Below are positions 1 to 12,042 of a stretch of 64,000 bases of DNA, piece by piece. Each line of letters begins with the position of its first letter. The stretch's first letter is position 1. The notes under the pieces are model-generated. The model was not told where the DNA came from, did not search any database, and worked only from the letters and a program-made list of their open reading frames with translations. A program made the translations under genes and the position numbers. Source of the DNA: Gamsiella multidivaricata (Eukaryota > Mortierellomycota > Mortierellomycetes > Mortierellales > Mortierellaceae); contig NW_026251719.1 of the NCBI RefSeq assembly GCF_025024155.1, forward strand, positions 248,001 through 312,000, in the 5' to 3' direction.

Positions 1-1
1 T

Positions 2-235
2 TCATTTTGCTCCGAATGCGACCAAAGAACGCTGAAGTTGTTTTTGCATCTGGGCCAGGCCATCCTCAAGGAGGGATCGATGGACCTGAAAGAGCAAGAT
101 CTGCTGAGATGCAATCGATGCAACTGATGCATGTGTCGTAGATATGGAAGAGAGAGAGTCGGGATCAAAGGTGAGACCCCGCAGAGCAGCGCAGTCGGAT
201 GCAGCCTGGGCAGGGGGGTGTCCTTCGTCTTGCAT
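2..235 (-). CDS. N-terminal part of an unknown protein, cut by the window edge
   Basis: An open frame of 77 codons starts with ATG at 235 and runs left off the window, so only the N-terminus is visible. The peptide is Ser/Ala-rich for about 45 residues. It then becomes helical and amphipathic, with a segment reading LLFQVHRSLLEDGLAQMQ followed by KQLQRSLVAF, which could be the start of a coiled coil or a small adaptor-type helical domain. No family is recognised. It is divergent from the 5-aminolevulinate synthase gene, whose ATG is 447 bp away, so the two probably share a promoter region. It could be a chance frame, but the absence of stops and the helix-like pattern at the truncated end favour a real gene. 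Confidence 0.45.
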   Translation of the reverse strand: MQDEGHPPAQAASDCAALRGLTFDPDSLSSISTTHASVASIASQQILLFQVHRSLLEDGLAQMQKQLQRSLVAFGAK

Positions 236-682
236 GTGGGTGGGGCGCGGATACGGGACCGGGTGCTGCAGCTCCTGTTCATCTCTACGAGGGAAGTGGC
301 ATGTTTGTGTGTGTGGGTGTGGGTGCGGTGTACGTAGTGTGTACGTGTGTGGGAATCTCCACTGTTTATGCCTCCGATGCGATTTTTTTAAGGTTCGTGT
401 GTTTTCCGAAGCGAGAGTCCGACAGCGAACACAATATTGAGCACATCAAACACTGGACACATAGGACAGGGACACTGGAGAAAACATCTGCCCCCTCCTC
501 CTCTTTCCTCTCTTTCCTCTCTTCCCTCTTTTCTTCTCCCTCCTCACACTCATTCTCCGCACTTCTCTCTTCCTCACACCCCTCTCCCATCCACCAAATC
601 TGAAGATCCGCTCAACCAGACCTGAATCTTCTTGATCTGCCCCATTCCCCATTCTCCAATCTCAATCGCGCTCTTGCCTACC
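236..682. promoter_or_regulatory. Divergent upstream region of ALA synthase
   Basis: This is the spacer between the truncated left gene and the ALA synthase ATG. It holds a GT-rich tract (about 301–350) and, next to the synthase start, a long C/T-rich tract (about 488–600). Pyrimidine-rich tracts just before start codons recur in this window (for example upstream of 29193 and 35070) and fit a fungal core promoter or 5' leader. No specific operator is recognised. Confidence 0.4.
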
Positions 683-2614
683 ATGGAACTCGCCGCCAAA
701 GCCTGCCCCTTCCTCCGCAACTCCACCCCTTCGGCCCTTCGCTCGCTCTCCCAGCGTCCTGCAAAGACCGCCATGGCCCCCAACGGTCTCGTTCACATGG
801 CCCAGCAATGTCCTGTCATGGGCAAGGCCATGACCGTCCAGGCGAGATCCGCCATGATGGCCGGTGGCTGCCCTGCTTCTGCTGGCGCCCGCCACTTCAG
901 CGCCTCGGCTGTCAAGTCCAAGCCCGCCAAGAGCCAGGTCCTTAGCTATGCCTCTGCTATCTCCTCCAACGATATCAAGGCCTCCGTCCAGCACGAGCTC
1001 CACAAGGCCAACCCTGCCCCTGGTGCTGGTATGGACTGAATCGAATCTGCTTTGATCAATCCTGGATCCAAACGTTTTTTGATATATCGAACTCGCATAC
1101 TGACGACCAATTCTTCCTTCTGATCTCAAGCTTGCCCTTTCAAGCCCGTGGTCCCTGTTTCTCATGTCGCCCCCACCGCCGGCAAGACCTTTGATTATGA
1201 GGCTATCTACGAAGCTGAATTGGACAAGAAGCACCACGACAAGTCCTATCGCTTTTTCAACAATATCAACCGTCTCGCCCAGCGATTCCCTCGCGCCCAT
1301 ACCGCCAAGATCGAGGACGAGGTCACTGTCTGGTGTTCGAACGACTACCTAGGCATGTCTAAGAATCCTGTCGTGGTCGAGACCATGAAGGCAACTCTGA
1401 GCAAGTACGGTGCCGGTGCTGGCGGTACCCGCAACATTGCCGGTAACGGTGCCTTGCATCTAGAGCTTGAGGAGGAACTGGCGTCTCTGCACCGCAAGCC
1501 TGCTGCCCTGGTTTTTTCGTCCTGCTATGTCGCCAACGACGCCACGCTCAGCACCCTCGCCCAGAAGTTGCCCAACTGTGTCATCCTCTCAGACGCCATG
1601 AACCATGCCTCCATGATCCAGGGCATCAAGCATTCGGGTGTGAAAAAAATGATCTTCCGTCACAACGACACCGCTCACCTCGAGGAGCTTCTCCAGACCC
1701 TTGACCCCTCGATTCCCAAGATTATCGCCTTCGAGACCGTCTACTCTATGTCTGGCACAATCGGCAAGGTCAACGATATCTGTCGCCTGGCTAAGAAGTA
1801 CGGTGCCATTACCTTCCTCGATGAGGTACACGCCGTAGGCATGTACGGTCCTCATGGTGCCGGCGTTGCTGAGCACCTGGACTTTGCCGACAACCTGAAT
1901 CGTCCTCTGGATAGCCCCGTCAAGAATGTTATGGATCAAGTCGACATCATCTCCGGCACTCTCGGCAAGGCCTTTGGTGTCGTCGGCGGCTATATTGCTG
2001 GATCGGCTGCCTTGGTCGATATGATTCGCTCCTATGCTCCCGGCTTCATCTTCACCACCTCTCTCCCGCCTGCCATTGTTGCCGGTGCTGCTGCCTCGAT
2101 CCGCTATCTGCGCAACTCTCCCCACGAGCGCATCGGCCAACACACCAACACTCGCACTCTCAAGGCCCACCTGGCTGCTTTAGATATCCCAGTCGTGCCC
2201 AACCCCTCGCACATCGTCCCAGTTTTGGTTGGAGATGCCGAGATCTGCAAGGCTGCTTCGGATGAGCTCCTGCGCTCGCACAACATTTACGTCCAGAGTA
2301 TTAATTACCCCACTGTTCCTCGCGGCGAGGAGCGCCTCCGCATCACCCCCACCCCCGGCCACACCGAGGAGATGATGGGTCACTTGGTCCGCTCTCTCGA
2401 GAGTGTCTGGCAGCGCAATGGTCTGAAGCGCACCACTGAGTGGAAGGCCACTGGAGGCCGTGCTGGTGTTGTCGAGGGTGCCGTCGACCCTGCGCCCATC
2501 TGGACAGATGCTCAACTGAGCCTTTCTTCGCAGGTTCTCGGCGCCACCAAGCCTTTGGTCGGACAGACCCTCGGCGAGTCTCTGACCAGACATGCTTCGG
2601 TCGCGCAGCTTTAA
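683..2614 (+). CDS. HEM1: 5-aminolevulinate synthase, mitochondrial
   Basis: This enzyme condenses glycine with succinyl-CoA to 5-aminolevulinate, the first step of haem synthesis, in the mitochondrial matrix using pyridoxal phosphate. There are two exons, 683–1028 and 1131–2614, joined in phase 1 (donor GTATGG, acceptor CTCAAG), giving 609 residues. Exon 1 encodes an Arg/Ser/Ala-rich presequence. The catalytic core carries the family signatures [36 protein letters not shown] and SGTLGKAFG, whose lysine (about residue 395) should bind PLP. Length is a little above the usual fungal 550–600. Four Cys-Pro dipeptides lie near the N-terminus (KACPF, QQCPV, GGCPA and, right at the exon junction, ACPFK). 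These resemble haem regulatory motifs, so haem feedback on import or stability is likely but inferred. Identification is secure. Confidence 0.97.
1029..1130 (+). other. Intron of HEM1
   Basis: This 102-nt spliceosomal intron runs from GTATGG to a pyrimidine-rich acceptor ending CTCAAG. It contains in-frame stops in the exon 1 frame. Removing it restores a continuous frame and brings the fourth Cys-Pro motif next to the presequence. Confidence 0.9.
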
Positions 2615-3044
2615 AGCCCAAGCTAGATCTGGTCCTCCTTTTTGTCACCGATCGTCTCAGATGGGTCGCATTTTGGTATCAACATATTCGCTTCCTCATG
2701 CTGTTCTCTTTGCAATTCTTTGTTATATTGTTCCACCAATGTCTGCCAGCCGTGAACTGCTATAATAAAAAGGGAGAGCGAATCGAATATGTTTTGTACA
2801 TCTGCATGTGTGTACTGTTAATCTTCATGTATGTAATCGTGCTTATCCCTCATGGAAGGTTTCTTGTGTTTTGCAGGTTGAAGGCGGCTCAGAGTCGTCC
2901 AACGGATATTCATCTGGCGAGACCGCGATACTGCTCATGGGCCGTCAATCTGACCTCGTCCATGTTTGCTCTACATGGGAAGAAGAAGCGCGTCAGCCAA
3001 AGCGAGCATAATTCTTGCACGCGCAATGAAGTATGTATCCTTAT
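2615..3044. other. Convergent spacer, 3' ends of HEM1 and the unknown minus-strand gene
   Basis: Two genes end here tail to tail. A sequence reading AATAAAAAG near 2763 could act as a poly(A) signal for HEM1. Open frames that cross this stretch have no recognisable content and are read as chance. Confidence 0.4.
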
Positions 3045-4229
3045 CTACCGTTCGTACCTTCTAATGCCCACGCATTGCATCTGATAGCCACACGAGCCCT
3101 GGCGTGTTACGATTCCAACAATCCTCAAAATCTCTTCCTTCTCAAATCCGTACTGATGGACAGAATCATCAGCATCGTACATGCGACATTGCAACGTGTA
3201 TGGGCTGCCGATTGATAGGCTCTTAATACGAGGGCCCAGAGACATTGCCATCGAATGCTTGCGCTCATACTCATGCAAGGTTGGATCTCGAACCATGAAC
3301 TCCCAGCAGTAATTATGGTAGGTCATATCGGAAACCAGTGTCCCTTTTCCGTTAAGTAGACAGACACATTTGTTAATCAGTATAGGCCTACAAACGTATA
3401 CATCCTGGTACTGCTGCCTCAAAGCCATGACATACCCACGACTTCGACAAGTGCCACCGTTGATCCCTTCAGACCAGGCTCCGGTGCTTCCGCAACAATT
3501 GATCCGTCTATAACATGGCGAATCGATTTGGAAAACTGGACTGATCTGAATCTGACCCCACCTGCGTGAACCTCTGCAGGATCGCTCGGCCCCTCAGTTT
3601 TGATGGTTTTACCCTTTGTTCTTGAGGATCTCAATAAATTTCCTCTTCCAGCGTGCGCGGCTTTGGCCTTTGGCAATCCTATGGATAGGGGTAATGCCAT
3701 CAAAAATATAAACTCTGGTTACTGAACAGCGCAAATACTGAATGAGTTCGTGGCTGTGATTGTCATACACCAACACGAACGTGCCTTCAGGCACTGTCAC
3801 GCGATTCTTATCGTCGTGGAAGACTTCAAACATCCCTCCGTTTTTATGATGATGTCGATATGGCAAGCTGGAGTCGCAACCTGATCCGACACCAGAGTTT
3901 GGGAACGTGGGCACGGCCTGTGGCGTAGACTCAGACGAGTGCATGGAGTCATCGAAGTCGTAAGATAAATTCACATCTTCGTCCAGCATCGAATCGTCCG
4001 GAAAGTACTGGCTCTTCTAAGAATAGGGGATGACACAGCATAGATGTCAGTACTCTATAGTTGATTCAGCTGGTACATGTACCGATAGGTCAATACACAA
4101 CACTACACGTACCATGGAGAGGCCCATCTGGTAGTGTCGTTGTACAGCTTTGTTTGAGACAGGTTCAAAGAAACCATCAATGACAGTTTGTCGTCCCTTT
4201 GGTGGCGTATGCTGAGAGAAGGTGACCAT
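3045..4229 (-). CDS. Unknown protein, four exons, about 311 residues
   Basis: Four exons read right to left with matching phases: 4229–4113, 4016–3613, 3551–3436 and 3343–3045. Donors are GTACGT, GTAAAA and GTATGT; the last acceptor follows a good branch site (CTTAAC). The product starts MVTFSQHTPPKGRQ and has an acidic Ser-rich stretch (about residues 45–65). Beta-strand-like segments follow (EVFHDD, TFVLVYDN, LIQYLRCSVTRVYIFDG), then a basic patch (RARWKRKF) and a C-terminal part with WEFMVRDPT and YTLQCRMYD. I do not recognise the family. The alternating hydrophobic pattern suggests a small beta-rich domain, perhaps a protein-interaction module. The stop at 3045 could be spliced past, because a GTACGA donor-like site lies beside it, so the C-terminus is uncertain. 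Confidence 0.6.
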
Positions 4230-4956
4230 CTTATGTCTAGCTCCGTCTCCTGCTCTGATAACACCTATTCCTTTGTAGAAAGGCGTGTTATTTACAATTC
4301 TCTAAGCTATAGAGCAACCGGACTCGGTGGCAATTTCTCATGTTTATCGTGTACACTATGAAGTTAATCTTGAAGCTCCTTTCAAGAACTATGAGATCTA
4401 ACTGGCAGAATATTGAGCAAGCGATGTCTTTTGCGTACCGTAATGTGGATGAGGCTGAGGCTGGCTATCGTCCATGAGGACTGGTGCTGCGAAGAAGTTC
4501 AAATGAAGTGGCGGGGTAGAGAAGTGGAGAAGAGATGTATGAACAGTTAAAAATACGAAGGCAAAGAGTAAAATGGTTCCTGTACGCACATTTATGGTTC
4601 GACATCCGTGACGGGGCTCAACCTGTCGCACGCGTAAAGTTCTTTGTCCTGTTTCACCTTTCACCATATTTCAAGATATGGATTGTGGCACGTCTTCCTT
4701 GTCCCATCATTTGAACGTTTCTCTCTCTCGTCCTCTAATCAGCTCGCTTGCCATGAAATAGGTCCTCCTGATCTGGATCAATTGGCTCCCTTATTCGCAC
4801 TCCTCCCCTTTGGCCGAGCATACATCATCTATCTTATCACCATCTTCTACTGTCGCACAGTTGCGCAAATTCATCTCTGGATATTCCTTCAAGGATTCAT
4901 GAACTCTACGCTTAGCAACTTCATTGTGCTCGATCAAAATTGACACTGGACCTAAG
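4230..4956. promoter_or_regulatory. Divergent spacer between two unknown genes
   Basis: About 730 bp separate the minus-strand unknown gene from the Ser-rich plus-strand gene. A plus-strand frame at 4644–4943 and a minus-strand frame at 4398–4667 are open but show no recognisable content. An upstream exon of the plus-strand gene could lie here. Confidence 0.3.
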
Positions 4957-5874
4957 ATGCCGGCTGCGATGAACGTCCTGTACTCAGAAATATCGCCGAT
5001 GTCCTCTCATGCGACCTTTCTGGATGATATCACGCAACAAGCAGAAAAGACCACCCATGGAAATGGAATCGGGCATTTAGTCTCTTCCCCACACAGCGGC
5101 CAGACTGTATTTGGATTGGACACCTCTATACTTTTGGTAGATCAGATGTCACAGCTCGATGTCGAAAATGTCCTACATCCCACCCTCGCGAGGAAAACCA
5201 CCCATTCGAAAGGTCGCACCTGTAGTATCGGCATATGGTCTCCAGGATGTTCTCTTTCGGCGATCAAAAGGATCGGCAATTCGATCGTAAACGTGACCAA
5301 GTCGTCGAGCACCATTTTTCGTTCATGGTCGACCAATTTGCATACTCCAATAGTTCCATTAAACTTGAACGAAAATGTAACCGGTGATCAAGTCAACATA
5401 CATCTCTTCACTCCTTCAGTAACTACCACATCTCAGGAAGAGCAGACTCCTTACAGTTCGCATACCAACGGCACGAGCGGCAGCATCAAGTCCATACATT
5501 CTATGATGCACTCAGTTACCAGGAATCCGACCTTCCATGCCTTGAGAACAGATCCTTGTACATCAAACGACGTACTCGCCGTTACGTCAGGGACCCGCGA
5601 CTTTGTATCTTCTAGGCGTCAACTATCACTTGGTGGCGACAGACCATTCCAATCTAAAGTGTGCGCCCCACGCACGGTTCCCAGTTATGACCAGCTTGTG
5701 ACAACAGTTGAAGAGCTTCATGCTGCCGTTGAGGAGTTATCAAAAAGGATAGCACTCATAACGGATCTCAAAGGCGTTTCTCGCCCAAGTTCTCATCCAT
5801 CTCGGTTGGGGCGTGATTATATATACAAACCGAAGGCATCGGACGATGGTACAGTATTACCCCCCTCCTCCTCC

Positions 5875-5908
<34 letters not shown>

Positions 5909-7270
5909 CTTGCTAAGCGCTGTTCAAAATCTAGCACTGATCTGCCGCCATACAAATTATCTCTTAAAGACGAACTCCAACTTCCTGGCGAGAATATACA
6001 TTCTACACAACAAGATCAGTCATTGTCGCCTCCTCCAGGCGAGTCGCCGTCCATTATTCCTAGGCAGCTAATAACTGGGCCGAATGTTCTTAGTATTCCG
6101 GCAATCCCACAATTTGATCCATTGCTTTGCTTTGAGTCAGCAAGGAGTGCCGTTGCCAAGACAGAGCCGTTCCTACTGGCACCGCCATCTACCTTTGAAG
6201 CATCGGCAACAGTATCAGCAGAGTTCAAACATACAGAGCAAACGTCCTCCAGAAAAATACCTCAATGCTTCACGAACCTCACTGTCGAGATCCAGCAAGT
6301 GTTGGAGTCGTACCGAAGGTCCCTATCTATACTTCTCTCACCAGTGCTGTCCCAATTCTTGGCACCTCTGACCCCACGGCTAACTGCAGGCCCATGTACA
6401 CAATGGCCGATGGAAGGTGAACCTATCTCGCTCCCTGCTAGTTCAGACCAAACTGACGCAGCCCTATTTCCTCATTCGCGCCGCAGTAGCAGGATTATTG
6501 TATCGTCCAATCTGGAGTCGTATCTGCCAGGGCTTACGACCCATATGGGAGACGAAGCAGTTATCGACCACCCTGATGGAGACTTAGACCTCGATGTGCC
6601 TGTCAAGCCGTACCCCGATTTTTTTAGACACGATCAGGCAAGAGACGGCATGATACGCCAGAAGAATGTTGGCTGCAACTTTTACATTCCACCAGCCGGT
6701 GGCATGACAGGATCAGATATCCAAGCGAGGCTGGAGCAACTGGCGCGTCTTTCTGAGGAACAATTGGGTTCGGTACGGCGGTCGGAGGAGCATAATCACA
6801 ATTTACAGGAGTCTGAGGAGCAGTCGTCCATAAACAAGTCAGCCTCAATCAGTCATCAAGAGTCAGATATCAGCCGTTCCAGCGTTCGCATCGGGGACCA
6901 TCTCCAGGAGCTACATGGGTGTTCGCGGTCATATGTTAAGACACTTTCAGGATCCTTGGAGGGGTCGATGCATAATGTCGCCCAATGTCCTAAGCGTATA
7001 TCTCGGCCAGATGTAAGCCATGAGCTCTTCTACAACGGTACGGTGGCCTCAGGGGCCCGGACAGCAGCTGAGAGAGAGGCGAATGATGTTGCGGAGGATA
7101 AAGTTGCTCCCGACATTTGTAATATCGAACCAGAACCTGCTTTTGCAGAGTGGAGCTTGATATCAACGCAAAAAAACCCATCGACTATCCCAACAGATTG
7201 CACACATCCGAGAGCAAATTGCTCAGTGGAACACCATATGCATACATGGGTGGAGTACCATGCGCCATGA
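4957..7270 (+). CDS. Unknown Ser/Thr-rich protein with short coiled coils, about 749 residues
   Basis: Two exons, 4957–5853 and 5918–7270, join in phase 0 across a 64-nt intron (donor GTATTA, acceptor CTAAG) filled mostly by a run of 29 T. The first ATG in the frame is at 4957, but the frame is open upstream to about 4924, so an extra 5' exon is possible. The product is Ser/Thr/Pro-rich and mostly disordered. A predicted coiled coil lies near the end of exon 1 (QLVTTVEELHAAVEELSKR) and another in exon 2 (RLEQLARLSEEQLGS). A short conserved-looking patch reads VGCNFYIPPAGGM. No catalytic motif is seen. A scaffold or regulatory role is a guess. The gene faces away from the neighbouring unknown gene. 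Confidence 0.55.
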
Positions 7271-7592
7271 GGAGATTTAGAGAAAGAGAATTTGAGAACC
7301 ATCACATAATAATGAATCCAACACATTTTTTTGACTTGATGGCAATAAAACACATGCACTAATACATTTTTTTTTTTCATACCTGGCATTGGCAGGCATT
7401 CAAGTCTTCATCAACAACGTTTACACTTCGCCAGGGATATGACAACCTGCGAATTACCCGCAGAACTGATGACCTTGATATTGGCATTGATTTATTTACC
7501 AGAGACTACCAGGTGCTTAAACAAGGATGAAAACACCTAGTGCGCTATATCACGACGGTATCGGATTATTAGCGACTGACCAAACAAGAATA

Positions 7593-7630
<38 letters not shown>

Positions 7631-7640
7631 GTTTTCAAGT
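7271..7640. repeat. Convergent spacer with a 33-nt poly(T) run
   Basis: The spacer between two convergent genes carries a T9 run near 7370 and an uninterrupted T run at 7595–7627, just beyond the stop codon of the membrane-protein gene. On that gene's sense strand this reads as poly(A). No gene is seen. Confidence 0.6.
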
Positions 7641-8760
7641 TCAATAACTAGGTGAGCTGGCGTTTCCAGTGTTTGTTTGCTGATGAAACTGTTCCACATA
7701 ACTCTCGACAGTGACGGAGATGTGGGATTCAAGCGGCGCGACCTGCTTCTCAGAGGCTATTTGTGTGCTCAGTGGGTGTCGACGATCGCCCGAGGTCCGG
7801 TCGAGGTTGTTGCCGGACGACCGTCCATTACCACCGCGGGAGGTCACCCAGTGAATACTTATCGCGTTCAATGTCACGTCCACGGTGCAGGAGGCGAGAC
7901 AGATCAGACCGCGCTCTTGACCCTTGAAGAGCACCAGCGTGAGTACGTTCGCTGTGCTGAGTGCCAACGCGACCAGGGAACCCATCAGCGTCCGTCGTGC
8001 CACATCGCGGAGCTTTCCCTTGGAGGGACCTTGGAGCACCGAGGTCGGGGACATGAGGGGACGGATGAAGAGTATGGTTAACCAACTCGAGATCAAGATG
8101 TCGTACAGGATCAGGGTCACGGAGGCCGGGGGCAAAAGGCCGATCTGGCATTGACCGTCGATTTGGAGTTCAGAGACACGGTAGATGATCATGAGACAGA
8201 AGATTCCGAAATACGGGAATAGCATAGCGAGGTTAATGCGGTAGAGCTGAGAAGCATTGGGAAGACGCGAAACACGCGGCTGTGTTAGTAGTGATTTCAC
8301 AAGACGCGAGAGACGGATTGTAGAATAAAAAAAAAAAAAGAAAAAAAAAAAACCCCCCCTTACTGTAAATTTGGAGCGGGTGGTGCCGACGGCTGTGACA
8401 ACGTAGACCTTCTCCATCAGGAACAAATAGATAATGATCTTGCTGCACGCATACAGGATGATGCACAAGTATATGGACATGGTGCATGAAACCTCATTGA
8501 AATTGTTGGTCTGCACCAACATAGCGGCCATCAGTGAGAACGACCACGAGACAATGTAGAGCGATACCACCAGGCCTCGCGCGTAGTTGATCGCGCTCAG
8601 TTTCGTCCCTGCAGTCTTGCGCCCGAACAGCACCGACATGAACGAGATGCATCCTAGTGAGATGAACAGCGAGAGCGATTCTGTTGTGATTGCCGTAAGC
8701 AATTTTGGGGATGGGGAGAACTCGTTAGTGAAATCGGTATGGAAGCCGGATGTGAGGGAC
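7641..8760 (-). CDS. Orphan seven-transmembrane protein (receptor-like), 5' end unresolved
   Basis: Two exons are clear: 8760–8364 and 8246–7641, joined in phase 0 (donor GTAAGG, acceptor CTCAG) across a 117-nt intron with a T-rich sense strand. About 333 residues are visible, with seven hydrophobic segments in order: LLTAITTESLSLFISL, GLVVSLYIVSWSFSLM, YLCIILYACSKIIIYLFL, LAMLFPYFGIFCLMII, LILYDILISSWLTILFI, MGSLVALALSTANVLTLV and CLASCTVDVTLNAISI. A hydrophilic Ser/Gln-rich tail follows. The layout is that of a GPCR-like fungal membrane protein of unknown ligand; no named receptor class is recognised. The first clear exon begins after a CAG acceptor at 8761 and needs an upstream exon ending in phase 2. 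A short ATG exon (MYTPDPE, 9174) with a GTAACG donor is a candidate but does not close the phase by itself. Confidence 0.7.
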
Positions 8761-11677
8761 CTGAATGGTCAACGCCCATGCTGTTTGGAGGGAGGGGAGG
8801 AGGGAAGGGGATTTGCATTTGTATCCCAGTGAATGTAAAGAACGTCTTTTATGCATTGGCTTGGTTTTCTCATTCCGCCCCTGAACTTTTTCAAACAAAT
8901 AGATGTAAAGGCACCATCTGCATGATTGGGCAGCATCGCATGAAACGTGAAGCGCGCACCAACCAGGCCTGTCATGCTTTCTGTGCCATTGTGCGACACA
9001 TAGACAGATGCTGTTAAGTAAAGCTGTCGTATAGGCGCTTTTGTAGGATTGAGAAGTGTTGGAACAGCGAGGCCATGACCGGTGTCTGCATCGTTTTCGA
9101 GTGGGAGAGATGGTGTGCGTGAGTGGTGCGATCAAGAGGGACTGAACGTTACCTTCTGGATCCGGGGTATACATGGTTACGTATTATCGTCTTCCGAGAG
9201 GTTTGAGATTAGTGTACTGTTGTATGGCTGTACGTCGTAAGATAGGAAGCGAGAGACGAGAATGGGCGCAGTCCGATGGTAAGACCCTGTTCTTATCGAA
9301 CAGGTGGTGATTATGGCGGACTATAAAAGGAGAATGGTCGTCGTTCGAGTGGAGGGTGGGAGAAGGGTATGGAAAGCGAGGTGGACTTGAAAGAGACCTA
9401 CGGTCAGCAAGAAGTAGGGAAAGAAAAATCATCAATACGATGGTTGGTGGTGCTGTCGATGAGGTGGCTACGAACGCCCAGGTAGGTGAATGAACTTACG
9501 TCCAGCATCAAAGAACTGCTAAAGGACGTGTTGCTGGTCGAGTGTGACGAGGGAGGGGCACCGGAGTGAGGGCAGGAGGAGTGTCGAGGAGAAGGGGGAT
9601 GTGGGTAAGCGAGAGGACTCTTGTTTTAATTGTCGTTAGGGGCCCTTTGATAAAAAGAAAGAAGATCGAGAGCAGGATCTGAAAATTGAGAGAAGAGAGG
9701 TCTCCACTGAATGTGGAGGAGGGCGTCTTTTTATAAAGTGCGCACTAAGGGTACACCACGCAAAACAACTGAGCTTTTTTGTGTGTGTATGGCCTGAGTT
9801 CGCAGAGTGGGGAAGTGAGGGATGGACATGCACTTTTTCAGAAACAGGAAACAGAAGAGGGGGAGGGACTACCCAAAGACAAGAGATGGAGATAGAGCGT
9901 ACTGCACCTGTAATTGCGGTAGGAGTAATAAGCGAATGGGGGTGGATGAGGTTGAGGAGAGAGTAAAGACATCGGCCCATGGTTCTCCTTGTCACCCTTT
10001 TACCCTTTTATAAGCATTTGTGCGCTGCATGCTTCTTGTACCGATACTTCTGGTGCCCAGTGCTGCCTGATGCTCGAGCGGGTAGCTGCCACTGGTTGTT
10101 CGCTCAGGAGAAGGGACAATTTCAAGGAGCATAGAAGCGTAACAGATCACAAGGACCTGCTATAACAGCTAGCAAACACATCCAAGCAAAGCAGATCACG
10201 GTAGCCTACGGTACGTATGGCAGCCCAGGTAAAGCCAATCGTTCGACGCTTCGAATGCTCGCCACGGCACAGGCAAAAAAATAATAGCAAATTACAAGGA
10301 GGACAAGGAGGAGGTGGAGGAAGAGGGAGGTGCCGGACAATGCACATCGATCCTAGTATTCGGCACATCGTCCGGACAGATGCAGACGCAGAGATATTTC
10401 ATACCTACTGCTCACGAAGAGCGATTAGTTGTTCGCTAAAAACCTCCGTTGAAAATGAATTACAGATATTAGCATTAGGCGCCATGGTCAGCCCTCCTGC
10501 TGCCCGTGTGGAGAGTACCATTTCTATATTTGTTTGTTTTGTTCATCCGTTGACTTTTCTGCTTTACCCTTGAATAAACCATTTATTTGCACTTTTGCAT
10601 GGTCGAATGAATCTGGCCTAATGTGCTTTGATCAAGCCCGTGGGGCCATTGGCGACCTTTCCTGATGCATGTATTCAGGGCCGACGTCCTAATTCCTCCA
10701 TGTGCTAGTTATTGAGTCCTGCACGGCTTTGCATGGACATCCCATCTATATCTTAAAGTGTACCTAATCTAGATGTATGAATCGGGGTCTGGAACGCTTG
10801 CGTTGGCCCGAGCGAAAAAAGCAAAAGCAGAAGCAAAAGCCGACTTCTTGGGTTATTTGGTTAGCTAGATATTCAGGATATTTGTTGTGGATGAGGCACT
10901 AGATATATCGCTATGCAACATTCGTACATATTACAGCCCCCCCTCCTCCTCGCCCCTGGAGGCGCCCATTTATCCAGCCTGAATCTTGAGGGGAAGAACA
11001 AATTACAAATGTTCGAGCGGTGCTCAACTGAATGGTGCGTAGCCCGCCGGCTTTTTTGTATTCCTTTTCTTAAACTAGGATAAAGTAGACAAGTGGAAGG
11101 GAGGGTCCTATGGGGACCTCCCATTACTGCTAAGGAGAGGAGGGGGGTTTAATTGACAAAAAGGATATCTGGAAATAGCAGCGCCTCAGATCGGATTACA
11201 GCCCTTTCTTTTTGTTTGTCTTCTCTTCGTCCTCGGCCAGCTTCCTCCCAAAACCATTCTGGTCTTTTGCGCCACTGTACATTCTTCTTTCAAGAGCTAC
11301 AGAAAAACCGTTGCATCAACAGCTATCAGGTGGCCCTCTCTGACAGTCCCTCCTGCATGATTGCTGTGAGGGCCAAGCGTGGCTCTGCTCCGAGCATATT
11401 TCTGTGCCTATGTTTGTCTAGACCTACTGTTGCAATCGGGCAACATATCCCACAAGTACACAGGGGTGTGTGGATGTCGGTAAGGTACTTCAGAAAAGTG
11501 AGAGCAGAACAAGGTCATCGTTGGTCACGGACAATAAGCAGGAGCCAAACTGCTCCTGTTTTTGCTACCGTTGGGTATGGCTAAGAATGCGTCCATCGTT
11601 GTTTCTGGTGAACACATCAGCCAGGCACCTCGTGTGCAAAGTCGCTATTGAGCCAGAAACAACCCTCGTCAACACCC

Positions 11678-11710
11678 CCAAAACCAAAACCAAAACCAAA
11701 ACCAAAACCT
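11678..11710. repeat. Short tandem repeat, unit CAAAAC
   Basis: Five to six head-to-tail copies of a 6-bp unit (CCAAAA) follow one another without mismatch. It lies in a non-coding spacer. Confidence 0.8.
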
Positions 11711-12003
11711 CCCTTGGATGGCCCACGGGTCATCTGAGTTCGCAGGAGCGCAACCCCCGCTCATGTTCAAGGAAAACGGTAAAGTCGCGACTTGGATGCC
11801 CAAATACCCGGATGCAGCATCCATTCATTTGCCGAGCAACGTTCGTTGTGCCGTACACGCCACCACTATCGAACGTTTATTCAGACCTACATGTCATGCC
11901 AACGGTTGAGAGGAGTAAAAAAAAAAAGATGAATACGCGATAAGAAGGGACGGTTGTGCTCTGCTCAACCCCTCGCTACCCCTACCTCCCCTTCGTCCCG
12001 ATA

Positions 12004-12042
12004 CAGCACAGCACAGCACAGCACAGCACAGCACAGCACAGA
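12004..12042. repeat. Short tandem repeat, unit CACAG
   Basis: About seven to eight perfect copies of a 5-bp unit lie in the non-coding spacer. A pentamer array would vary by frameshift if it were coding, which agrees with no gene here. Confidence 0.85.

Noticed and set aside
662..1300. A 212-residue minus-strand open frame opposite ALA synthase
   Set aside because: It is antisense to the presequence exon and intron of a secure gene.
11153..11943. Two overlapping plus-strand open frames of about 150 residues
   Set aside because: They cross a 6-bp tandem repeat, end in low-complexity Lys/Thr and Lys runs, and carry no recognisable motif.
11678..12042. Telomere-like or centromere-like repeats
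   Set aside because: The CCAAAA and CACAG arrays are too short (under 45 bp) and internal to a gene-bearing region; they are ordinary microsatellites.
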